This document shows positions 44,517 to 52,865 of a stretch of 64,000 nucleotides of DNA, piece by piece. The notes under the pieces are model-generated. The model was not told the DNA's origin. It was given only the letters and a program-made list of their open reading frames with translations, and searched no databases. Position 1 is the first letter of the stretch, and every line of letters starts with the position of its first letter. Origin of the DNA: an uncultured Eubacteriales bacterium (GTDB taxonomy: Bacteria > Bacillota > Clostridia > Oscillospirales > Acutalibacteraceae); NCBI GenBank assembly GCA_910584745.1, contig CAJUDG010000006.1, forward strand, positions 1-64,000. The letters run 5' to 3'. A program made the position numbers and the translations under genes.

Positions 44517-45869
44517 TTACGATTCGGCCAGCAGCATCTCTATAAGGGTGTACTGCTGGTGCACGCTCTTTTCAAGGCCCTTTTCGTCATAGCTCTCGAT
44601 ATCCCAAAGGGCCTGGTCCGCGGGGCCGATGAACTTGGCCTCGGTTATCTCAGCCCGGGCGGCGCAGAACTCCTCAAAGTTCTCGGCGCTCATGTACCAG
44701 TTCTTGTCCCGAAGGGGGTACTCCTCGCTGCCCAGGTCCATGTGCACCGGCATACCAAGGGACACCCGGGAGTAGAAGAAGTCGCTGCCCTGCTGGTTTT
44801 TGGCGTCCATCAGGTAGTCTATTATCTTAAAGGCCAGGTCCGGGTGCCGGGCGTTGCGGTTTATGGCGGCGAACTCGTTTATGACAGCGGTCACCCCGCC
44901 CCGGGCGTTCTTTGCGGGGATTATGCGGTAGGCGGGGCTGCCATTGCCCAGCACGAACCTGTCCGGGACAGGCGAGATCAGACCCGGCTCCGGCAGAAAC
45001 CCGCGCATTATCGTGCCCTTATAGACCTTCTCATCCTCCTGGAGGTCCTGGTAATCCTTGGGATCCCCCGGTATGCGCATATCGTAGTCCCGGATATACC
45101 CCAAGAGTTCCTCCTCGGTGAACATGGGCTCGTCGTCGCCGGGCTCGGTTATGCGGCCCACCATGAAGGGCGCGCTGGTGTAGGAGGCATAGCGAAGGGC
45201 GGGGTTGTCGCTCTGCCACATTTCAGAGAGGGTCATGGAGCGGTCGAAGTCCAGGAGGCCGTACTTCTCCCTGTCAGCGTAGAGGGCCGAAAAGGTGTAG
45301 CTCAGCGGGATTATCTGCTGGCCCTCAGCATTTTTCCCGGCGTCCATAATGACCGGCAGGAACTTGTCCCACTCCATATACTCCGCTTTCTCGATGTAAT
45401 CGTCCAGGGGCAGGAACAGCCGGTTCTCCATGGCCCGCTCCGGGAAGGGAAAGAAGGGGTCCGTCCGGCCGCCGTAGAGCAGCCCGCATACGCCATAGGT
45501 GTCCTGGCCGCAGAGGAACAGGTCTGGGCCCTTGCCCGCCATCATCTCGGTCTTTATGCGGGTCATGTCTATACTGCGCTCCTCCCCCTCCCTTGGCAGG
45601 GTCTCAATGAGCAGCATGAACTCCTTATTGTACCCGGGCAGCCGCGAAAGGGCGTCGGAGAGCTGGCCGTCCTTCGCCCCCTCGTCATAGTTTGGCAGGT
45701 CCATCACCACCCGCACCACGGGCATACCGAACTTCTCCTCCATCTGCTCTGCGGTCACCTTCTTTTCATCGGTCACCGCAGAGCTGTCCTCCACGGCGCT
45801 CTGGCAGGCGGGCAGCATCGCGGCGAATAGGCACAGCAGTGCAAGTAATAGAGCGAGTTTTCTTTTCAT
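44517..45869 (-). CDS. Solute-binding lipoprotein F (of nine)
   Basis: 450 residues from the second of two adjacent ATGs, chosen because the array norm is AGGAGG-N8-ATG; 45872 is the alternative. Lipobox MLPAC with Cys22. Motifs IKTEMMAGKGPDLFLCGQD, LFLPLDDYIEKAEYMEWDKF, QQIIPLSYTFSALYA and AAINRNARHPDLAFKIIDYL; tail LIEMLLAES, identical to E. Confidence 0.88.
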   Translation of the reverse strand: MKRKLALLLALLCLFAAMLPACQSAVEDSSAVTDEKKVTAEQMEEKFGMPVVRVVMDLPNYDEGAKDGQLSDALSRLPGYNKEFMLLIETLPREGEERSIDMTRIKTEMMAGKGPDLFLCGQDTYGVCGLLYGGRTDPFFPFPERAMENRLFLPLDDYIEKAEYMEWDKFLPVIMDAGKNAEGQQIIPLSYTFSALYADREKYGLLDFDRSMTLSEMWQSDNPALRYASYTSAPFMVGRITEPGDDEPMFTEEELLGYIRDYDMRIPGDPKDYQDLQEDEKVYKGTIMRGFLPEPGLISPVPDRFVLGNGSPAYRIIPAKNARGGVTAVINEFAAINRNARHPDLAFKIIDYLMDAKNQQGSDFFYSRVSLGMPVHMDLGSEEYPLRDKNWYMSAENFEEFCAARAEITEAKFIGPADQALWDIESYDEKGLEKSVHQQYTLIEMLLAES

Positions 45870-45887
45870 CATATTTCCCTCCTATTA

Positions 45888-47159
45888 TCATGATTCGGCC
45901 AATATCATCTCTATGGTGGTATAGCACTTTGAGACCAGCTTATCTATCTCCTCCTCGCTGCCAGCGGCCTTGCAGTCCTTGAAGAGCTTTATAAGCTCCT
46001 GGTCGGCGGCGCTGGGGATGTAGGCGTAGGATATCTTGTCGATTATCTCCCTGTGCAGGGCCTGTCTGCCCTCCGTCAGACTGAAGGCGTACATAATGCT
46101 CCTGCCGTCCTCGAAGAAGTCGTCGTAGATGGGGTTGCCGCCGTTCCAGGCCCGAAGGGAGTTAAAGAGGAACATGCCTGACTGATTCATGGTACGGCTC
46201 TCGCTCCAGAAGCCCTCTAAGGTCAGAAAGTCCCGGCTCATCATCATGTCAACCAGGGTCAGGGCATCCTCCTTATGGGTGGTGCTGCGGTTCACGGCGA
46301 TGTAGCTGTTTACCTTGGCGGTGACGCCGCCATCTGTGTTGTACAGGGGGAACGCCGTTCCGGCCGGTCCGGCCCAGCCCTGTTCGATGCACTCGTTCTC
46401 GCTGGCAAGCTCTGTCATGGACCAGGACCTGGCGTTTTCATCATCGTATGGGAAGGAGAGGGCTTCCTTTACCCGCCGTGAAAGCTCCTCCTGGGTTATG
46501 AGCATGGTCTCGCCCTCATAGTCCACGACATCCGTCAGGGCCACGTCCCTAAAGCCGCTGCGCCGAAGACCCGAGCCGTAGCCCTCCTGCACGGCCCTGT
46601 CGCTGCTATTTAGGGCCTCGTCCCAGGAGCCGGGCACTTCTGCCACGGGCTCGTTGGTCCCGGCTACATTGTAGCCGTAGAACATGGGCAGCAGCATCTG
46701 GCCCTTGTCCGTCCGCCCTGCGGCAGCTATCTTCTGGTTCATAGCGTCCCACTCCATGAATTTGGCGCTGTCTTGAAGTTCGTCCAGGGGCATAAAATAC
46801 TTGTCCATGGCTATCTGCGGTATCTGGAACAGCAGCTCCCTTTCCGGCAGTGGCGGCGCGTACATCAAAAACACGTCCGGCCCCCCGCCGGAGAGCAGCT
46901 CCGTGCGCAGGCGGGTAAGCCGTGTGTGCAGCTCCGCGCCCTCCAATGGCAGCACCTCCAGCTCTATGTCCACCCCCGAGGGCAGGCCCCCCAGGTGCTC
47001 TATGATGTTCCGCAGATCGTCCTCGCCGCCGAACTGCTCGTCGGGGAAGCCCACGTTGGTCACTATCCAGAGGGTGGGGGCGGGCTCGCGCTTGCTCTGG
47101 CAGGCGGGGAGGGTCAGCAGGCATATGATGGTCAGTAAAATAGCAATTACCTTTTTCAT
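45888..47159 (-). CDS. Solute-binding lipoprotein G (of nine)
   Basis: 423 residues, the most divergent copy. Lipobox TLPAC with Cys20. The core motif has drifted to LRTELLSGGGPDVFLMYA; then YFMPLDELQDSAKFMEWDAM and IAVNRSTTHKEDALTLVDMM. The tail TIEMILAES is kept. Its first 60 or so bases are nearly identical to those of H although the mature proteins are very different. Confidence 0.86.
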   Translation of the reverse strand: MKKVIAILLTIICLLTLPACQSKREPAPTLWIVTNVGFPDEQFGGEDDLRNIIEHLGGLPSGVDIELEVLPLEGAELHTRLTRLRTELLSGGGPDVFLMYAPPLPERELLFQIPQIAMDKYFMPLDELQDSAKFMEWDAMNQKIAAAGRTDKGQMLLPMFYGYNVAGTNEPVAEVPGSWDEALNSSDRAVQEGYGSGLRRSGFRDVALTDVVDYEGETMLITQEELSRRVKEALSFPYDDENARSWSMTELASENECIEQGWAGPAGTAFPLYNTDGGVTAKVNSYIAVNRSTTHKEDALTLVDMMMSRDFLTLEGFWSESRTMNQSGMFLFNSLRAWNGGNPIYDDFFEDGRSIMYAFSLTEGRQALHREIIDKISYAYIPSAADQELIKLFKDCKAAGSEEEIDKLVSKCYTTIEMILAES

Positions 47160-47186
47160 GATATTCTACCTCCTCAAAATATTCTC

Positions 47187-48458
47187 TTATGATTCGGCAA
47201 GCATCATCTGCATCTTCATATAATGCTCATGGACGATATCCTCTATATCCCCGCCCTCCGCGGCGTTGACGTCCCTTGTCAGCCGGTCAAACTCCTGCTC
47301 CACTGGGGTGCGGAAGACGGCGGCGTTTATCTGCTCCAAAAGGGCCGAGAACTGGCTATAGTTTCCCTCAGTGTGGGTCCACCCGGCGCAGGGCACGCCC
47401 ATATGCACCGGCTGGCCGTTGAGCTGCTTTAGAAGCCCGCTGGTCTGGCCGGTCGACGTCAGCATGGTCTCAAGCACCTTAAAGCTCTCGCCGGGCAGCT
47501 TCGTGTTGCGGTTTATGGCGGCGAAGGCCCCCACAGTGGCGGTTATGCCGCCCTCCACGTTATACCGGGGCACAAGCCAGTAGTCCCCGCCCCCAAGGCC
47601 CATTTTGGCGGTCCCGCCCATGGCGTAGTTGCCGAGAATACTGCGCTGGTTTATGGGGTCCGAGAGCTGGAACTGGGGAAACTCCTCGTCAAGCCCGCTG
47701 AACTGCTCTATGCGCGCCGCTATCTCCTTCTCCGAGACGAGCAGCTCGTCGCGCTCATAGTCCTCTATCTGCCCGAAGACCGAACGCACCCCCATTCTGA
47801 ACATCCCGGTATAGCGCACCATGGGGTCGGAGCTCTCGAGCATTTCGTCAGAGGTCATTGGGAGCTCCGCTTCCAGGGTGAAATTCTCCTTATTGAAGCA
47901 CATCACGTCAAAGCCAAAGGTCAGGGGGAGTATCTGCTGGCCCTCGCCGTTCCTCCCGGCCTCCATGATCCGCGGGGCGAGCCTGTCCCACTCCAAACGC
48001 TCCGATTTCTCTATGTACTTGTCCAGAGGCAGCAGCAGGTGGCTGTCCATGGCCTGCCGGGGGAACTCGAACACCGCCCCGCCCATATTGCCGTTCTCCA
48101 TTATGGGGTTCTCGCAGAGAAACACATCCGGGCCCTTCCCGGCCAGTATCTCCGTCTTTAGCTGGGTCAGGGCCGCCTGCCGCTGCTCGTCGCTGGTCCA
48201 GAAGTCGGGCAGGGTCTCGGTGGCTATCATGAACTCCTCGCCATAGCCGGGAGTGGAGTTCAGCAGGTCACTGACCGCCGTTGTGGTAAGGTCCGACTGG
48301 CACAGGTCCACCAGCACCGTCACCACCGGCAGCTCCTTTACGCCCTCGTCCGTGGCGGCCTTCATGGTGGGGACGGAGCTCTCCTGTCCGCCGCTCTGGC
48401 AGGCGGGGAGGGTCAGCAGGCATACGATAGTCAGTATAATAGCAATTATCTTTTTCAT
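47187..48458 (-). CDS. Solute-binding lipoprotein H (of nine)
   Basis: 423 residues from ATG 48458, which follows AGGAGG-N8. Lipobox TLPAC with Cys20. Motifs LKTEILAGKGPDVFLCENP, LLLPLDKYIEKSERLEWDRL, QQILPLTFGFDVMCF and AAINRNTKLPGESFKVLETM; tail MKMQMMLAES. Confidence 0.88.
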   Translation of the reverse strand: MKKIIAIILTIVCLLTLPACQSGGQESSVPTMKAATDEGVKELPVVTVLVDLCQSDLTTTAVSDLLNSTPGYGEEFMIATETLPDFWTSDEQRQAALTQLKTEILAGKGPDVFLCENPIMENGNMGGAVFEFPRQAMDSHLLLPLDKYIEKSERLEWDRLAPRIMEAGRNGEGQQILPLTFGFDVMCFNKENFTLEAELPMTSDEMLESSDPMVRYTGMFRMGVRSVFGQIEDYERDELLVSEKEIAARIEQFSGLDEEFPQFQLSDPINQRSILGNYAMGGTAKMGLGGGDYWLVPRYNVEGGITATVGAFAAINRNTKLPGESFKVLETMLTSTGQTSGLLKQLNGQPVHMGVPCAGWTHTEGNYSQFSALLEQINAAVFRTPVEQEFDRLTRDVNAAEGGDIEDIVHEHYMKMQMMLAES

Positions 48459-48484
48459 GATATGCACCTCCTTAAAATATGCTT

Positions 48485-49972
48485 TTAGGATTCGGCAAGC
48501 ATCATCTGCATCTCCATATACGTGCTATGGGCCTCCCGCTTCATGGCCTCGTCGTTGCCATATAGCATCCCGCTCCTGTCAAGCAGGTTCGCCAGCTTCC
48601 CGTCCAGCTCCGTGCGGAAGCGCACATGGGTGATGTTGTCCCGAAGGCGGCAGAGCTCGTCGAAGTTGGACTTGGGCAAGCTCCAGGTCTGCCATCTGTA
48701 CCCTCCCAGGGAGGTCTGCTGCTTCTGGTCGCCGTTAGTCACCTTGGTCCTGCTCTTCATCACGTCCCCATGGGTGGGGATGGACTGCTGGGGGGTCATG
48801 TTTATGTAGATTGGTGACTGCTGGCCCTCCTTGCTCAGAAGATAGTCCAGCACGAAGAACGCGTCCTCGGGGCGCTCTGTGTTGCGGTTTATCCCCGCGA
48901 AGGAGGTTATCACCGCGCCGTAGCCGCCCTCCACGGTGTAGGTGGGCACAAGGCTAAGGGCTTCGCCGGACTTCATGCCCATGGTATGCTCCAGGTCCTC
49001 GGGGTGATTCTGTTCGGCTGTATCGGCGAATTTCAGGGCCACGTCAAAGTTCACCCCCAGGTTCTCCTGGTAATAGGCCGGAACGTCCCGAAACGCCCCC
49101 TGCTCCCTGCGCTTCTCAAGCTCCCCTATGGTGTTCATCATATTTAAGAGCTCATCCTCGGTAAAGGCCAGCTCCTCGGTCTCATAGTCCGCTATCTGCG
49201 CGAACACGGCGGCAAGGTGGTCGCCATCCATGATTACCTCCCGGCCCGCGGATTCCAGCTTTCTCCTGGTGGAGAGCAGCTGGACGGGGTAGTCCTCCCT
49301 GGCCATCTCCTCGAAGGTCATGGTCTTGGAGTGCTCGTGTGGGAACTCGGACTTGCGGAAGATGGAAAGCGGCATGGAGTACGTCAGGGGCAGGAGCTGC
49401 TGGCCGTCCTTATTCTTTCCGGCCGCCATCACCGTCTGCTGCAGCTTGTCCCACTCCATGAACTGCGCGTTCTCTATGTACTTGTCCAGGGGCAGGAACA
49501 TCCGCCTGTCCAACGTCTGCTCCGGGTACTTGAACAGGGCCTCCTCCCTTTCAGCGTTCCCGTGGTTGTCGCAGGCAACTATGAACACGTCCGGGCCCTT
49601 TCCGGCCATTATCTCCGTGCGCACTCTTGTCAGCTCTGAGTGCCGCAGGCTGGCGTTCTCGGACTTGCGCTCGGAGCGGTAGTCGTAGTAGATGCACTCG
49701 AACTCTATGTCAGTGGGGCCGCCCAGCTCCTTTATGTCCTTTTTGAACTGCTCCAGGGTCTTGTCCCGCTGCTGCTCGGTCCTGATATACGTCCGGCAGA
49801 TGCCCAGGTCCACAAGCACCCGCAGGCCATCGTCCCCGCCGGTCTCGGCCTCTGAGGGGGTATCGCTCTGTGTGTCCGGGCCGGTGCGGGAGCTCTCCTG
49901 CCCGCCGCTTTGGCAGCCGGGAAGGGTCAGCAGGCATATGACTGTCAGTAAGAGGGCGATTGCTTTTTTCAT
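48485..49972 (-). CDS. Solute-binding lipoprotein I (first gene of the array)
   Basis: 495 residues, the longest copy. ATG 49972 follows AGGAGG; an upstream in-frame ATG lacks a site. Lipobox TLPGC with Cys20. Motifs VRTEIMAGKGPDVFIVACD, MFLPLDKYIENAQFMEWDKL, PLSIFRKSEFPHEHSKTMT and AGINRNTERPEDAFFVLDYL; tail MEMQMMLAES. As promoter-proximal gene it should respond most directly to the regulatory region at 50018-50095. Confidence 0.88.
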   Translation of the reverse strand: MKKAIALLLTVICLLTLPGCQSGGQESSRTGPDTQSDTPSEAETGGDDGLRVLVDLGICRTYIRTEQQRDKTLEQFKKDIKELGGPTDIEFECIYYDYRSERKSENASLRHSELTRVRTEIMAGKGPDVFIVACDNHGNAEREEALFKYPEQTLDRRMFLPLDKYIENAQFMEWDKLQQTVMAAGKNKDGQQLLPLTYSMPLSIFRKSEFPHEHSKTMTFEEMAREDYPVQLLSTRRKLESAGREVIMDGDHLAAVFAQIADYETEELAFTEDELLNMMNTIGELEKRREQGAFRDVPAYYQENLGVNFDVALKFADTAEQNHPEDLEHTMGMKSGEALSLVPTYTVEGGYGAVITSFAGINRNTERPEDAFFVLDYLLSKEGQQSPIYINMTPQQSIPTHGDVMKSRTKVTNGDQKQQTSLGGYRWQTWSLPKSNFDELCRLRDNITHVRFRTELDGKLANLLDRSGMLYGNDEAMKREAHSTYMEMQMMLAES

Positions 49973-50017
49973 TGGTGATTCCTCCTTGATTTCAGGCATG
50001 GCTTGGCCCGGTAAAAT

Positions 50018-50091
50018 ACTTCTATATATTAAGAAGTCATGTTTTTCGATTTTGGTTGCATAAAAAATGAAAAAATTTGAAAAAATTTTTT
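50018..50091 (-). promoter_or_regulatory. Control region of the lipoprotein array
   Basis: A palindrome with arms ACTTCT (50018-50023) and AGAAGT (50032-50037) encloses a TATATATT-type -10 region. No good -35 box is present, as at activator-dependent promoters. Upstream on the minus strand are three A-tracts (50062-50067, 50070-50075, 50080-50085) spaced 8 and 10 bases apart, which should bend the DNA. A LytTR protein is encoded next door and is the natural candidate activator. No other gene lies in 49973-50168. Confidence 0.5.
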
Positions 50092-50111
50092 CCGCCCCAA
50101 AAAACGCGCAA

Positions 50112-50139
50112 AAAATACCCGCACCACCTTGGGTGCGGG
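50112..50139 (-). terminator. Terminator of the two-component system
   Basis: CCCGCACC/GGTGCGGG stem (50118-50139) followed on the minus strand by ATTTTTTG. It separates the kinase transcript from the array. Confidence 0.85.
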
Positions 50140-50168
50140 ATCTTTACTATACTATATTATTAAAATTA

Positions 50169-51449
50169 TCATAGCATTGGCAGGGCCACGCGCATGGTGA
50201 AGATGCCGTTTTCCGCCTTGAAATCGCAGAGCCCGTGACAGCGCCGGGCGATGGTGGATATGCTTCGGCAGCCGTAGCCGTGGCCCGGCTCGCCGGAATA
50301 CGGCAGGCCGTCCAGAAAATCCACCTTTCCGGCGCAGGGGTTCTTTATCTCGATAAGCAGCTTGTCGTGGTGTATGCCGCTGTAGAACTCCACCCACCGG
50401 CGGCTCTCCTCAAGGGCCGCCGCGGCCTTCAGGGCGTTTTCAAGGCCGTTTGAGAGCATGGCGCAGAGCTCCGTATCAGATATCTCCAGCTTTCCGGGTA
50501 CAGCGGCCCTAAGGCTGAGGCGCACGCCCATGCGCTGAGCCTTGGCGGAGAAGGAGGAGCACAAAAGGTTCACCAGCTCGTTTTCGCAGAAACGCTTTGG
50601 CGTGATGGCCTCGATGTCGTCCCGGACCCCCCGGATATAGTCCCTGGCCTCCTTGGGCTTGCCCACGGCCAGAAAGCCGTCGATGGCCGCCAGGTGGTGG
50701 CGCATGTCATGCTGATAGGCGGCGGACTGGGCCTCGGCGCGGCGCAGGGCCTGCATGTCGTTCTCGGCCTGCTTGAGCTGCCCGCCCATCAGGGAGTTCA
50801 TCAGCTCCGCCTGGGTGCGCCGCTGAAGCTGCTGGCGGTAGGCGGTGGTGTATATCATATAGAACAGGCCCACAAGGGTTGGCAGCATCTCCGCCGCCAC
50901 ATCGCTGCCGGAGTAGAGAAAGTCGGAGTATATGGCCGTGGCGTAGGAGAACATGTAAAAGCTCACCGGCAGGCTTCCGAACAGGAACAGGGCCTTGGTG
51001 CTCTCGGCCATGGCCTCCCGGGCGGAGGGGACGAAGAACCACTGCAGCAGCACAAGTATGGGGAAGATTATAGCGGTATAGAATACCTCTCCCACAAGCT
51101 CGGAGTCTGTCAGCGCCGCCAGGGCCATGCCGCCGCAGCGGGGCAGCTGGCAGCAGAGATAGGCCGTGCAGACGCTTACCAGAGATATGCCCACGGGCCG
51201 GCCAAGCACAAAGACCAGCAGCAAAAACAGCGGGATGTGGGCCATAAAGGGATAGAGCTCCTTTGTGGCGTCAAGCCCCAGAAGGTACAGCGACATCCCC
51301 TGAAGAAGAAGCAGCAGCGGGCTGACCGTCAGGACCATGATCCACTCCCTGCGGCTTCTGCAGCCCCCGGCAATGGATATGCTCAAAAACGCGCCGAAGA
51401 AGAAGACCAGCCCATAATTCACCAGATTGAAGACATACAGGGGGCTCAT
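50169..51449 (-). CDS. AgrC-like sensor kinase (GHKL)
   Basis: 426 residues. About six to seven hydrophobic helices fill residues 1-200. The phosphoacceptor His247 is in YQHDMRHHLAAIDG, the hallmark of the AgrC/BlpH branch. The GHKL ATPase domain has NGLENALKAA (N box) and GHGYGCRSIS (G box). Such kinases sense peptides or surface signals. The start overlaps the regulator stop by 4 bases. No AgrD/AgrB-like peptide genes are visible nearby. Confidence 0.9.
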   Translation of the reverse strand: MSPLYVFNLVNYGLVFFFGAFLSISIAGGCRSRREWIMVLTVSPLLLLLQGMSLYLLGLDATKELYPFMAHIPLFLLLVFVLGRPVGISLVSVCTAYLCCQLPRCGGMALAALTDSELVGEVFYTAIIFPILVLLQWFFVPSAREAMAESTKALFLFGSLPVSFYMFSYATAIYSDFLYSGSDVAAEMLPTLVGLFYMIYTTAYRQQLQRRTQAELMNSLMGGQLKQAENDMQALRRAEAQSAAYQHDMRHHLAAIDGFLAVGKPKEARDYIRGVRDDIEAITPKRFCENELVNLLCSSFSAKAQRMGVRLSLRAAVPGKLEISDTELCAMLSNGLENALKAAAALEESRRWVEFYSGIHHDKLLIEIKNPCAGKVDFLDGLPYSGEPGHGYGCRSISTIARRCHGLCDFKAENGIFTMRVALPML

Positions 51450-52171
51450 CCCCGGCCCCCCTTCCCATCGAATAGCAGGGCCATATAGTCCTTCTGTATC
51501 TGGGGGAAGTATATCCTTGACACGGGCAGGATGTCCCCCTGGAAGGTCCTTAGGCCCGAGGATCTCAGCTCCTCCACCTGATACATATTGACTATGTATG
51601 AGCGGTGCACCCGCATGAACTCCGGCCGGGGCAGCAGCTCCGACTCGAAGTTCTTCAACGCCCCGGCCACCTCCCGGACGCCGCCGTCCGTCAGGTGGAA
51701 ATAGAGGTGCTTGCCTATCACCTCCACAAAGCTTATCTGGGCATATGGCACCCGCACGATGGTGGTGCTGGTCTTCAAGGTCAGGGCCCCGGGGTTCTCC
51801 TGCTCCCGAAGGTTCAGACCGTCCAAAAGGGCAAAGAGCGCCCCCTGCTCCACCGGCTTCAGCAGATAGTTCAGCGCCCGCACCTCATAGCTCTCATAGG
51901 CAAAGCCCGGAGAGGTGGAGAAAAATACTATCTCCGCCGCGTCGTCAAAGCGGCGTATCTCCCTTGCGGCCTCAAGGCCGTCCATCCCCGGCATCATCAC
52001 GTCCAGCATATAGACGGTAAACCGCTCCTGCCGGGCGGCCTCCAGCAGCTCCACCGAGCTCTGGAAGGTCCGGCGCGGGACCGGCGCGCCAGTCCCCTCC
52101 TGCCACGCGTCTATAAGGCCGCAGACCCGGTCCAGGTCCTCCCGGTTGTCGTCGCATATCCCCAGGTACAC
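51446..52171 (-). CDS. LytTR response regulator
   Basis: 241 residues from GTG 52171, which has an AGAGGGGGT site; ATG 52192 seven codons upstream lacks one. The receiver domain has acidic pocket CDDN and phosphoacceptor Asp57 in YMLDVMMPGMDG. The LytTR DNA-binding domain (about residues 130-235) has ISFVEVIGKHLYFHL and FMRVHRSYIVN. AgrA-type proteins bind paired 9-bp direct repeats. It is the first gene of the kinase operon. Confidence 0.9.
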   Translation of the reverse strand: MYLGICDDNREDLDRVCGLIDAWQEGTGAPVPRRTFQSSVELLEAARQERFTVYMLDVMMPGMDGLEAAREIRRFDDAAEIVFFSTSPGFAYESYEVRALNYLLKPVEQGALFALLDGLNLREQENPGALTLKTSTTIVRVPYAQISFVEVIGKHLYFHLTDGGVREVAGALKNFESELLPRPEFMRVHRSYIVNMYQVEELRSSGLRTFQGDILPVSRIYFPQIQKDYMALLFDGKGGRG

Positions 52172-52205
52172 CCGCGCACCCCCTCTGTCCATAGTAAGCT
52201 TTTGT

Positions 52206-52254
52206 TTGAGAACCGGTGTTCCCGGTTCTCAAACAGGGGGCCCGGGCCCCCTGT
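52206..52254. repeat. Two adjacent palindromes in the regulator leader
   Basis: TTTGAGAACCGG with its complement (52206-52233, 5-base loop) and a 20-bp perfect palindrome of G and C runs (52235-52254). They lie in the 5' leader of the two-component operon, just before its start, and could slow or modulate its translation. Confidence 0.7.
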
Positions 52255-52276
52255 TGCTTTAATGTGATTTTATTAT

Positions 52277-52306
52277 AGTATAGCACAAAAGGGGAAACAT
52301 CGTCAA
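52277..52306 (-). promoter_or_regulatory. Promoter of the two-component operon
   Basis: Minus-strand TTGACG (52301-52306), 18 bases, TATACT (52277-52282). It is back to back with the marR promoter. Confidence 0.7.
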
Positions 52307-52313
52307 GAGGGGC

Positions 52314-52365
52314 TTGACAAATGTATGAAATCGTACTATAATAGACTTAACGTCCGATATCGTAC
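52314..52365 (+). promoter_or_regulatory. Promoter and operator of the marR-MATE operon
   Basis: TTGACA (52314-52319), 17 bases, TATAAT (52337-52342). ATCGTAC occurs inside the spacer (52330-52336) and again in the near-palindrome GTCCGATATCGTAC (52352-52365). This fits autorepression by the MarR protein. Confidence 0.75.
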
Positions 52366-52382
52366 AAAAGGAGTGATGCCAT

Positions 52383-52820
52383 ATGCCTGATACAATACAT
52401 GAGCAGTCAAAACGACTGGACTTTCTCATGGGCGAGACTCAGTCCGTTTACCACGAGGCCACCCTAAGGCTGGGCCTGACGGACAGCACCATGGACGTGC
52501 TCTATACCCTCTGCCAGTTCAACGGCTCGTGCCCGCTGAGGCGGATCATCGCCCTCTCCGGTATGCCAAAGCAGACGGTGAACTCCGCCCTCAGAAAGCT
52601 GGAGAGCGACGGCATACTCTATCTCGAGTCTGTGGACGGCCGGAAAAAACGGGCCTGCCTGACGGAGAAGGGCCGGGAGCTCTGCCGAGGCACGGTGCTG
52701 CGGCTGATGGCCGTCGAGGACGATATTTACGAGACCTGGCTGCCAGAGGAGCGGGAGCTTTACCTGTCCCTTACCCGCCGGTATCTTGACGCGCTTCGGG
52801 AAAAGATCCAGGAGCTTTAG
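52383..52820 (+). CDS. MarR family regulator
   Basis: 145 residues. Winged helix: LRRIIALSGMPKQTVNSALR is the recognition region and YLESVDGRKKRACLTEKGRE the wing. Probably represses itself and the MATE gene 45 bases downstream, released by a drug-like ligand. AAAGGAG precedes the ATG. Confidence 0.9.
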   Translation: MPDTIHEQSKRLDFLMGETQSVYHEATLRLGLTDSTMDVLYTLCQFNGSCPLRRIIALSGMPKQTVNSALRKLESDGILYLESVDGRKKRACLTEKGRELCRGTVLRLMAVEDDIYETWLPEERELYLSLTRRYLDALREKIQEL

Positions 52821-52865
52821 CTTTTATATACGCACTTTTCACTCGTTTCTTCTTGGAGGTAAGTT

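Noticed and set aside
44559..45830. 423-codon plus-strand frame antisense to lipoprotein F
   Set aside because: The minus strand encodes a lipoprotein with lipobox and shared motifs; the plus frame looks like a GC-rich shadow with low-complexity text.
37563..49972. CRISPR or other short-repeat array
   Set aside because: The periodicity comes from about 1.3-kb paralogous genes, not from short direct repeats with spacers. No cas genes or short repeat arrays were seen in the window.
50169..52171. A peptide-quorum (agrBD-like) system with the kinase-regulator pair
   Set aside because: No AgrB protease or AgrD-like peptide gene is visible on either side; the flanks are the array and the marR operon.
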